Source: Thereva unica (lineage: Eukaryota; Arthropoda; Insecta; Diptera; Therevidae). Taken from it: a stretch of DNA of 64,000 nucleotides. The notes under the pieces are model-generated. The model worked only from the letters and a program-made list of their open reading frames with translations. It made no database searches and was not told where the DNA came from. Positions 55,579 to 64,000 of this stretch are shown here, one piece after another (the stretch's first letter is position 1; the number at the start of each line of letters is the position of its first letter). The position numbers and the translations under genes are program-made. The stretch lies in contig OX465283.1 in NCBI GenBank assembly GCA_949987705.1, positions 51,870,953 to 51,934,952 on the forward strand, written 5' to 3'.

Positions 55579-56100
55579 TACAAACCCAACTGTGTGATTT
55601 TAAAACGCATCTCGCGTGTAAAATCGTGTAGTCACTTTTTACGCGCTTAAGAAATGTTAATTTTACGCGCTTAAGAAGGGTAAATTTAACACACCTAATG
55701 CGTGTATTTTAAACACACACAATAATGTATGCATTACTATAAAGCTTTGAAGTGAAGCTCTTTTAGCATCGCTTTTCTGGGAGTAAACTTAGAAAAATCG
55801 TCACCGTCATGACTTTTTTCGCCGTTTTTTTGTTACCAACTGACTGTAAAAAGAGTTCGTGAAGCTGATTGATTTTCATACTTTGCAGATGTAAAAGGAT
55901 AAAATGTTACCGATCTCTTTAGCGTGTAAAAAATATTATATGCTGCATGTGTGTGATTTTAACACGTTAGTCTTTTTATCCGCATTATTTTATCTCGGTT
56001 TATTCCTAAAAGCAACATTTTAACACGATCATCCTAATTTACACGCTTATGAAGTGTGTAGTGTGTTATATTCACACAGAAAAATATTCTGGGGTTTGTA
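55579..56100. mobile_element. MITE-like element with TACAAACCC ends
   Basis: The ends TACAAACCCAACTGTGTGAT and the inverse TACAAACCCCAGAATATTTT, each followed by GTGTGAAT/TTTTAACAC type blocks. Words such as ACACGC, GCGTGTA and TTACGCGCTTAAGAA recur many times inside. No reading frame. The superfamily is unknown. Confidence 0.45.
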
Positions 56101-58495
56101 TGGCGTTTTTTACATAATTTTCAAAATGTGCTCCAGAATAGTATAAATAAATGAGAGATTTTTCTCTCACTAGAGAAATTTTTTCTTGAATTTTTGCTGC
56201 TGATTCTCGAAGACTAAGGTCTGTTCCATCACTTTTTGAGTAAAAGCTCGAGTAACATATCTTGAGTAAAATTTTATGAAAATCTCGAAGCTAGAATCTC
56301 TGGAAACTTTCTGCACGAGGAAGAGTACAATATCCCGGTTTTGCTTAGATGAAAAAGTGCAGGGACAGAAATTGTGTAAGTTTTAAGTTTTTTTTTAATT
56401 TCTGACATTGCGCCCGGTGCAACTGCACCATTCGCACCTATGAAAGCGTTGCCCCTGCATAGGACAGCCCAGAAAGAAAAGAAATTAGTTTAAATTCCAT
56501 TCAGAGATGTGAAATTAAAAGATAGAAAAACTTTGGGTTATCAAAATTGTAGGACCTAAAAAGACGAAAAAAATACTAATTAATTTTTAAAATAAATTAA
56601 TGAAAGTTGGACAAAATTGTTCAAATATTGACGTTAAAAAGATCTCTTTGTTCAAAAGGCAACATATTACCCTAAAGTTCATCCTATCTCCCATACATTC
56701 AAGCATTGCCTACAATTTCAGTTAATTCCCTAAGTACCATTTCAAATCACAAAGGGCCAATTTAAATCTTTTCATAAACTTCACAAAACGCTTCCAAGGA
56801 AATCCCTGAATGCTGGATTGGTCGATTGGTCTGTCGGTCGGTCCATATTCAGTTAATTTCCCAAACTTTAATAACATGAATTTCAAAAGTCAGCAGCCAT
56901 TGGGGCTGGGGTGGCCCTACGGTTTTCACCCAACTTTCATATAATGTTTAATCATTTGGCACAGTGTGCAGGCGCCCAACGAGATCCGACCGAGTATGTA
57001 TTTTATAGATGCACATATAACGCCATAAAAGTAACACTATACTACACTTGAGCCGAGAACTATATTGGTCTGGCTACCCCCGGGGAGAGTTCTATATCGT
57101 TTCGAATGGTCACATATGTGCGCCGAATATTGATCACAAGTTCAAGTCACGTTCATCTACCGGAACGAAATGCGGTTTCGATAAAGCCAACATTTGGGTC
57201 GCCCTTAGCAAATATTTGAGGAATATTTGATAACAGACTTGCGTCCAGATATATAAAAAAAAATTATTTTTTTCTCCCTTCGGTTTCGGCTTCTGTATTG
57301 GGCTTACTTTTATCCATATCCTTGCATGAGCCGAGTAAGAAGAAAAATCCAAGATCTCTCCCTTTTTTGTCACTGAATTCTTATGGAGGTCAGAAAGAAG
57401 GATTGAAATCGTTTTCACAGATTTAATATGTCTGACACGTTTCGTTTGACCAAAACTGGAACGGGACGGAGGCGACTAAGGAGCTATGGATGGAAATAGA
57501 TAATTTCGGGTTTATATTAAATATCTGTGAATAGCAAGGATACAGGGATTTTTTATGTGACTATTTTCGAAATTATTTTCAGCTTCGTTCTATGTATTAA
57601 AACAAAGGACCTATGGTGGGGGATAATTAAAATCGAGAAACTGTCTTAGGGGTTTTTTCCGTGTTTGGAATATTTATTGCTGGAGGAAAAGGGTTTGACG
57701 AGATTAATTAATTTGTAGAGCAGCGCAGTCTCGCTACATCATTTACAATTTTATCGTGTGTGTGGTGTAGGAGATGAAATATTTACGTAATCTGAAATCA
57801 GGCTAAATGATTAATACTTGTACAGCTTGTAGGGAAATATTTTCTCCTTTGACCTTTTCTGAACGAATCACATCTACCATTCGCGAATTTATCAGATGGA
57901 TTTTGAAGACCCATCTTCAGTCTTTTATATCCTGGACAAGACAGCGCTCGAACACAATATATTCTAACAAAATGTAGTAAAAATATATCCTCCAATCACA
58001 ATTCTCTTAGTTTTGTATTCTAAGAACTTCTTTGAGATTTTGAATTTTATTCCCCATCAAAAGGTTAAATTCATATTTCTAAATGCTTATTAAGAGCGCT
58101 GTCTGTACAGTGTATTAGAGGTAAAGGGGGTATTGGGAGTCACTTAAGCAAGAATATTTCTAATACAAAAGTTTCTTCGTTTAATTTAATTTATTAATAT
58201 ATTTTTTTAAAGTAACTTAGTTATTAATCTAATCAGTCCCACGAGTTTAATCAACTTTGGAATCATACTTTGGCAATAATTAAAGTTTTTAAAAAAAAAT
58301 TAGGGTGCGTAGGACCACATATCGGAAGTGAAAAGTTGTACGGCCAGCCTATATTTCCAAATCAATCTTAATATTGCAGGAGAATAAGGTTTAATAAATT
58401 TTGTTTATAACTATTCCATTTAAGTTTATTTGATTGTTACTTGCTGTTGCAATAATATAAGAAAAACAACTACGTAACAATACGTAATATGCATA
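56101..58495. other. No gene recognised
   Basis: About 2.4 kb of AT-rich DNA with only short frames lacking motifs. The phrase GCGCCCGGTGCAACTGCACC near 56408 and TTAAGAGCGCTGTCTGTACA near 58089 have relatives elsewhere in the window (23657 and 43783), so element ends may be present. Confidence 0.35.
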
Positions 58496-58499
58496 ATTC

Positions 58500-58655
58500 A
58501 TAATACAACATACATCCTACATAATGCTTAGTACATAGTACATAATACATAGTACATAATACATAGTACATAATATATAATACATAGTAAATAGTACATA
58601 GTACATAATGCATAGTGCATAGTCTATAGTATATAATACATTGTACATAGTACAT
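58500..58655. repeat. TACATAGTACATAA minisatellite
   Basis: Irregular tandem copies of a 7-bp-based unit (TACATAG/TACATAA). The translated YYVLCTMYYVLCT-type minus frame here is only this repeat. Confidence 0.8.
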
Positions 58656-58771
58656 ATGTAGCTGGAACCCGTTGGTCATCACTGCACCCGTCGAGCAAAA
58701 TACAGGGACATTTGCTTGACCCCTGGCTTCTCTCATCTGCAATGTCACTCACCCTGATTTTATTTGTTTAC

Positions 58772-59478
58772 TCAGATGCCAGGATAGGACGCAGAAGGCC
58801 CCTGAAAAATAACGTAAACTCTACAAACGACCCGGAAAGACGTTACCAACTAGAACGGGAATACTCCCAATTACATCGGGAGGTTAAGAGAAGTGTCCGG
58901 CGTGATAAAAGGCAGCAGATAAATGAGCTCGCAGAAAAAGCGGAAAACGCGGCAAACACAGGCAACAGTAAGGTGCTGTACCAAATCACTAAACAGCTCT
59001 CGGGAAAGCACTCTACTAAAAGGCATGCCGTTAAGAGTGCGGATGGAAGGCTGCTGTGCAGCGACGAAGAGCAACTCCAAAGATGGAGAGATCCCATCTT
59101 CGCCGCCCTGAATGGTACACTTACACAGGAACCTCAGGAAAACAGCAACAATGCACAGCCAATAAGAATCACCACCCGGGCCCATCCAAGACGGAAATAG
59201 TAACCGCAATTCATGCGATGGCCAAGGGTAAAGCAGCTGGGAAAGATGGCATCCCGCCAGAATTGTTGAAAGCCGACTCAAGCCTCATAGCAGATGCGCT
59301 TCAGCCAATCCTAGATATAGCATGGAACACCTGTACCTTTCCGGAGGATTGGACGGAACACGAAAGGTATCATAGTCAAAATACCAAAAAAGGGGGACCT
59401 AACAATATGCGACAACTGGAGAGGCATCTGTTTACTATCTACTGTGGGCAAAATTTTGTCCCATATATTTTTATCTAG
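58772..59478 (+). pseudogene. LINE pre-RT linker and RT fingers, frameshifted
   Basis: The first frame (to 59200) reads RIGRRRPLKNNVNS, REYSQLHREVKRSVRRDKRQ, LYQITKQLSGKHSTKRHAVK, EEQLQRWRD. The second frame (from about 59180) reads SKTEIVTAIHAMAKGKAAGK, DGIPPELLKADSSLIADALQ and FPEDWTEHE. A deletion and another shift break RT domain 1-2 after about 59390. Confidence 0.65.
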
Positions 59479-59681
59479 GATAAGTGAGGCAGTTGACCGA
59501 ACGCTTAGGAGGCAGCAGGCCGGATTCAGGATCCTGTATTGATCATATTAACACCTTGAGAATAATAGTGGGGCAGTCTACTGAATTCCGATCTCGCCTT
59601 CACCTTGCTTTCGTAGATTATGAGAAAGCGTTCGACTCGGTCAATAGGAGCTTTATATGACAGGCACTACGGCGACGTGGA

Positions 59682-60689
59682 TTGCCTGATAAAATAATAG
59701 AATTGATAAAAGCCCTATATAACAATTCCAAATGCAGAGTTCTCCATAATGGAAAATTATCGGACAGATTTGAGGGGAGCTCAGGAGTACGACAAGGATG
59801 CCTACTTTCGCCATTACTATTTCTTATAGTAATAAATGACATCCTTGTCGGCGCTCTAGATAATAGAACAGGCGGCATACAATGGGGTTTGGTAGACCGC
59901 CTTAAGGATCTCGACTACGCCGATGATATCTGTTTGCTGGCCCACAGACACCAGGACCTCAAAAACATGATTACCAATTTGGCAACAGAAAGTAGTCCAG
60001 CACGCTTAAGGCTAAATCCGACTAAAACTAAAGAAATGCGGATAAATGCAAACACCATTGAACGGACAGCGCTGAATAACCGTGACGTGGAACTGGTAAA
60101 TAAATTCTGCTACCTTGGTAGCACTATTACCGAAAATGGTGGGGCAGAAGAAGACGTCAGTTCCAGAATAAATAAAGCACGAGGCGCATATGCATGCCTG
60201 TCCCGCATATGGAGATCAACGGAGATCTCAACTAACACCAAATTGCGGCTGTTCAACTCCAACGTTAAGGCAGTTCTTTTGTACGGTTGCGAAACATGGA
60301 AAGTCTCCCAATTCATCACAGGGCGCCTACAAGTCTTCATCAACAGATGCCTGCGTCGTATCCTAAAAATCCGCTGGCAGGATAGAATTTCAAACGAAGA
60401 ACTATTGTGCCGTGCCGGCCAAGAAAGGATAGACGACCAAATCAGGCGAAGGAAATGGAATTGGGTTGGCCACACCTTGCGACGCGAAAACGAAAATCTA
60501 TCCAAAAAGGCCCTTGACTGGAATCCGCAAGGATCCCGTCGAGTAGGAAGATCTAGAACAACTTGGAGGAGAACCCTACTAGAAGAAGGCGCAACAACTG
60601 GGAGATCCTGGTCGGAGCTAAGAGCTGTCGCGCAAAACAGAGTCCGCTGGAGGGCAACTGTTTCCGCCCTATGTCCCATGAGGGATTAA
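59682..60689 (+). pseudogene. LINE reverse transcriptase palm to C-terminus
   Basis: 335 open codons, the longest LINE frame in the window. CRVLHNGKLSDRFEGSSGVR, QGCLLSPLLFLIVI (RT block), DYADDICLL with YADD at residues 79-82, KTKEMRIN, KFCYLGSTITENGG, VLLYGCETW, FINRCLRRILKIRWQDRISN, RRRKWNWVGHTLRRENEN and SRTTWRRTL follow in family order. The ATG is internal to the ancestral ORF: homology continues upstream across the stop near 59657. This part alone cannot act, since the fingers and endonuclease are lost. Confidence 0.75.
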
Positions 60690-61039
60690 AGGAGCTTAAA
60701 GAAGAAGACAGATGCCAGCCTCTTCCCGTATTGCAGAATCCTAGACTTAAACCTAAAATTTAAGAGGTGGAGGGTTTCTGTAATTCTTATCCATTGTATA
60801 TAAATCCCACATTTCCATTTCTCCTTTCCATCATTCCAAAAAAAACCTTGTTGCTCAATTATTAACCGATTTCTTTCAAAGCTTCAGGATATAATATGTT
60901 TAATGTTTCTCCATTTCCTATTGAACAACCAACCTACATACTAACCGGGAAATGACACTTATTTGGCAAATTCGCCGGAGTTTATAGATTCGTTATTAAT
61001 TGCTAGTTTAAACGGTCCCATGTACCGAATCGAACTACA

Positions 61040-61310
61040 ATTGGTGCTGCCATTTTGAATTTAAGTTCTGATCATAAATTCGTTATTTGCTACCTTATAA
61101 AACCCCAGATACCTACCCAATTTCATAAGAGTCGGAACAAAATTAACAAAATTCGTTCTCCATATTGGGGCGGCCATTTTGATTTCTTAAGCTTTGACCA
61201 CTAATTAGTTATTTGCGACCCTAAAAGTCCCTAGATTGGAATAGGAACAAAATTGGCAATTTCAGTTATATTCCAGCGGGCATTTTGAATTTTTGAAAAC
61301 CGGACTTCGA
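61040..61310 (+). repeat. GCCATTTTGAATTT tandem array
   Basis: Two and a half imperfect units of about 107-123 bp, marked by GCCATTTTGAATTT or variants near 61049, 61172 and 61279. Of the same kind as 47575-47935. The gap from 60707 to here and from 61310 to 61574 shows nothing else. Confidence 0.5.
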
Positions 61311-61745
61311 GGTGCATCATAGGAGACGTTCACGGACCTTCTAAGCTTCGCGATGATTTTCAACAAAGCTCTCCATTACCTCGCCATCTAGGAGTGGCCT
61401 TAGAAAGTAAAAGAATAGCCTATGTTATTTCTGTTAATGTAAGTAGCACATGGTTCAAATTTCATTAAGATCTGTACGTGGCAGGGTGTAGGAGCCTATT
61501 GCGAACTTACAGACAAGAATTGTACTTTTTTCTGCATTTATTTGCAGCCCTATATCTTTGGCTCCCTCTTCTAAGGGTGAAAACATAGTGGAGCGGCGAG
61601 GCTAGAGTGTAGCGGGGAGCGTAGCTGTGAGGTTTTAGACCCCCGATGGTAGCGGGGCTCGACACGCACATAGTGGAGCGGCGAGCGTAGCGTGGCAAGC
61701 CAAGAGGTTTGAGTAATCTTTAGTCAAGCATAATGTCGTCGGACA

Positions 61746-62038
61746 GTGATTACAATATGTTATACGAGAGCAGTGCGCTTAAAAATCGTTACAGTTGTAG
61801 GCGGTTTTAGATCATGTGCAGTGCACCCCTTGAATTCAAATCGCAGGGAATTGGGAGAGTTCCACCACTCTTTTCGACAGTTAAAACAATATCCGGACCG
61901 CTTTTTCCAATACGCAAGAATGGAGTACAGTACGTTTGGGTATATATTAAACCTGATCTCTCCTCATATGGAGGTGCAATACACGAATTTCGTAAAGCAG
62001 CCTATTGAATATGATGAGAAGCTATTTATTACGCTGAG
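61746..62038 (+). CDS. Harbinger (HARBI1-like) transposase, exon 1
   Basis: The frame ends in LGEFHHSFRQLKQYPDRFF, QYARMEYSTFGYILNLI and DEKLFITLR, the N-terminal region of HARBI1-like proteins. It then reaches ACGCTGAG|GTATGT, a strong donor at 62039. Joined to the acceptor TTTCTTCCAG at 63168 it reads TLR-YLATGACFKSLSFAF in frame, exactly as the uninterrupted family reads, so the 1130-bp intron is well supported. The ATG at 61746 is uncertain: similarity is clear only from about HPLNSNRRELGEF. The transposase cuts and joins the element at TWA targets. The donor position matches the truncated copy at 34367. Confidence 0.7.
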
Positions 62039-62302
62039 GTATGTTTTATAATAAGGGGTGGTCAAGGAGAGGTCATATTTTTCCAAATCTGACCCCTCTT
62101 TTTTACTTTTAAAAACAAGTTATTGTAGACTTAAATTTTACCTTAGTAGATTACTTACCAAATTTACCATAGTATATCACTTTGCTTCCAGCACAGTAAT
62201 AAGAAACACAATTTTTAAACCAAAACAAGTCATTTTATTGACTTGAATTACATAGAATTACTCAAATAACACATAGTTCATATTTCATTCGTTTCTCCTC
62301 CC

Positions 62303-63120
62303 TCAGTTCATATTATCAATCCACATATTTTCCTGAAGACCACACTCAATCTTAGTACCATTATCAAGATTTGTTAAAATGCTTTGCCTTTCATATGGCG
62401 AAGTTGGAGTATGCCTAGAAAAAGCAGCATCAGAAGTAGGCGTTGAACGTGTAGAATTCCCACCCCCACCATAATATGCGTATTTCATGACCAAGTTTTG
62501 TACTTCATTTCTGAACACGAGTTTGTTCATCCCAGTGATCAACTTAAGATGGGGCTTAATACTTTTAAAAAACATCAAATCTTCGTCTTCATCGTTCCTT
62601 TCCTTCTCATTTGCCCTTTCCTTTTTCTTTTCTTCTAACATCGCCACTTTTTTCTCTTCTAATTGTATTAATTTTCGTATTTCATCCATTCTAGGTTTCT
62701 TTTTTTTAAACACGTTGGCATGAGTGAAAGTTGCAGTGGCTTCCTTTTGTGTGCTAGTACTGGCTGTTGATTGGGTAGTATTTTCCATCTGTGTTGTATC
62801 TTCATTGTCGTTGTTATCTTGCTGCCCGATCGTAATGCCAAGCTGACTGTCAATCGTGTTGTTGATAAGAGTATCACTAACAGGATTGTCACTCCCCTCT
62901 GATTTTCTTTTTTCGGCGGAGCTTTGTTTACCAACTGATATGTTTCCACTTGAAGGTCTTGACTGAAATTGTTCTCTTAAAAAATCCAAACTCATGAAGT
63001 AGGGCCAATTCGGTTTATATACAGTATCCGTTCCTTGGCCCGATCTTTCTCTTTGTGTTTTCCGGAACTCACTTCTGTAGTAGTCACGAAGTCCCTTCCA
63101 TTTTTTTTGTGCCTCTTTAG
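62303..63120 (-). CDS. MADF/BESS accessory protein, 3' exon
   Basis: On the minus strand the exon opens after the acceptor TTTTGTTTCAG (63121-63131). It reads AKEAQKKWKGLRDYYRSEF and NWPYFMSLDFL, the second half of a MADF domain. A Gln/Ser/Thr-rich linker, a Lys/Glu-rich coiled-coil-like stretch (IRKLIQLEEKKVAMLEEKKK) and a BESS-like motif DEDLMFFKSIKPHLKLI near the C-terminus follow. The ATG at 62995 lies inside the domain, so it is not the real start. MADF-BESS proteins of Harbinger elements bind the ends and carry the transposase into the nucleus. The whole exon is antisense inside the transposase intron. Exon 1 is not found here, but 45695-45885 shows a related one with a compatible phase-1 donor. 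Confidence 0.65.
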
Positions 63121-63168
63121 CTGAAACAAAACAAAATATTTGAAAAACTCAACATAACTTTCTTCCAG

Positions 63169-63424
63169 ATACCTGGCTACTGGCGCGTGCTTCAAAAGTC
63201 TATCGTTTGCTTTTAGAACTGGAGCTTCAATAGTAGCCCATATTGTCAGCAAAATGGTGAAAGTGCTATGGAATGTTTTGCAACCTATTCACATGCCTGC
63301 ACCCACGACAGACACGTTTCTTCGCACTAGCCGTGATTTCTTTGAAATATGGAATTTTCCGAATTGTATAGGATGCATAGATGTAAAACATGTGAGAATT
63401 ATATGTCCACCACATTCTGGGGGG
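63169..63424 (+). pseudogene. Harbinger transposase catalytic exon, truncated
   Basis: Starts after the acceptor at 63168: YLATGACFKSLSFAFRTGAS, IVAHIVSKMVKVLWNVL, PIHMPAPTTDTFL, IWNFPNCIGCIDVKHVRIIC. The Asp of GCIDVKHV is the first of the DDE triad (the family usual is G-A/C-I-D-G-K-H, here Val replaces Gly). Similarity ends after PPHSG. The second Asp and the Glu are missing because LINE sequence follows, so this copy cannot make active transposase. Confidence 0.7.
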
Positions 63425-64000
63425 CAAACGGCTAACAAAGACTCGGAAAGTGGTGGCACTCGATTTGCCACCTCTGCCAAAACCCGAGAAAAGTCACTGC
63501 AGACAAATACCTAGCAGACCTGTTAGCAAGTCCTAATCCCACCTCCCCGCGGTGCCCCCTGGGGTACTTCTTCGGAAGGAGCTAACGGGAGACGGGCGAA
63601 TGGCGAACTCTCTGCGCCACAAAACAGAGTTTTAAGTCGGTTGGGCTGAGGGTTAGCAACTCGCTCCCATAAAAAACACCATTGCTACGAATCGGCAAAC
63701 AATGCCTCGGAACCGGATGGACAACACGACGACGACCTTTGCTTTTCGAACAAGGACACGAATCGGATCATGGAATGTGAGAACACTGCTGGCTGAGGGA
63801 CGGCTGGATGAAGTCCTCAACGAGATGAATCGATATAAAATCAAGATCATGGGACTTAGCGAGACCAGATGGCCCGATGCGGGGGAACATATCTGCCCAA
63901 ATGGTGAGTCCTTTTTATATTCTGGGAGAAACGAAACTGAAAGCCGTAGGAGTGGCGTTGGTGTAATACTCACCAAAGAAGCCAGGTCCAGCCTCATTAG
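63425..64000 (+). mobile_element. LINE 5' end (endonuclease start), runs off the window
   Basis: An apparent 5' UTR of about 300 bp is followed, from about 63700, by a frame reading RTRTRIGSWNVRTLLAEGRL, DEVLNEMNRYKIKIMGLSET, RWPDAG and GVGVILTKEARSSLI. This is the N-terminal part of a LINE AP-like endonuclease: N of WNVRT and E of SETRW are catalytic positions. The start of homology at about 63425 marks where it joined the Harbinger transposase. It could be the same family as 58750-60706, but the regions do not overlap. The window ends inside the domain. Confidence 0.6.

Larger units (their letters stand above)
58750..60706 (+). mobile_element. RTE-like LINE, 5'-truncated
   Basis: Plus-strand coding runs from the linker before RT to the C-terminus and ends GGAGCTTAAAGAAGAAGAC. 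Frames change near 59190, 59390 and 59650, and one stop (TGA) splits NRSFI-QALRRRGLPDK near 59657. The endonuclease is missing. The minus-strand copy at 21765-22990 is the same family. The RTE label is provisional, from the pattern of the C-terminal W-x-W-x-G-H and GRxRxTWRR blocks. Confidence 0.7.
61575..63424 (+). mobile_element. PIF/Harbinger transposon, right end lost
   Basis: It begins GGGTGAAAACATAGTGGAGC after TAA (61572-61574), with the subterminal repeat CATAGTGGAGCGGCGAG at about 61584 and 61669. Transposase exon 1, an intron holding an antisense MADF/BESS exon, and the start of the catalytic exon follow. Coding similarity stops at about 63424, where a LINE 5' end begins, so the right part was interrupted or lies beyond the window. 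The left terminus is inferred from the TAA and the repeats, as no partner end is visible. Confidence 0.7.

Noticed and set aside
58470..58748. Tyr/Cys-rich minus-strand protein
   Set aside because: Translation of the TACATAG minisatellite.
63289..63480. Minus-strand frame at the Harbinger/LINE junction
   Set aside because: Antisense of the transposase catalytic exon; no motif of its own.

Overview
The window reads as intergenic, transposon-packed DNA from an AT-rich arthropod genome, most likely an insect. The grounds are a BEL/Pao LTR retrotransposon primed by a metazoan-type tRNA-Tyr, several decayed LINEs, a Helentron tail with a C-terminal endonuclease, PIF/Harbinger elements with a MADF/BESS accessory gene, a THAP exon, and spliceosomal GT-AG signals. 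I recognise no host protein-coding gene and no rRNA or functional tRNA gene. The species cannot be named from the sequence alone.

Layout. 1-0.44 kb: a small inverted-repeat element and one copy of a local repeat. 0.44-9.58 kb: a young, apparently intact BEL/Pao element with LTRs of 1722 and 1720 bp, one 1753-codon gag-pol frame and a 5-bp target duplication. 9.6-15.5 kb: LINE tail, a MITE, a 2-kb giant inverted repeat and a near-perfect 191-bp hairpin. 15.5-18.7 kb: decayed LINEs on both strands with a MITE inside. 20-28.4 kb: a CCCGAG-ended DNA element family, a Tigger-like MITE inside one copy, a LINE nested in a LINE, and LINE and hAT scraps. 29.9-35.1 kb: Helentron tail, then a LINE split by a Harbinger derivative. 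37-43.4 kb: foldback, higher-order satellite, SINE, Helitron-like element, THAP-bearing element. 44.5-48 kb: a Transib-like element (CACAGTG ends, 5-bp CGGCA duplication) carrying nested elements. 49.1-52.8 kb: an Academ-like element with roughly 1-kb inverted arms around a nuclease-like gene. 58.7-64 kb: an RTE-like LINE, a Harbinger element with interleaved antisense genes, and the 5' end of another LINE.

Functionally only the BEL/Pao element looks able to encode all its own proteins. The others are truncated, frameshifted or non-autonomous. The value of the region is its insertion stratigraphy: several nested insertions have readable target duplications or a paralogous empty site, so relative ages can be ordered. 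The candidates for something little described are the interleaved transposase/MADF genes at 61.6-63.4 kb, the Academ-like long-arm element, and the Transib-like element with a RAG-signal-like heptamer.
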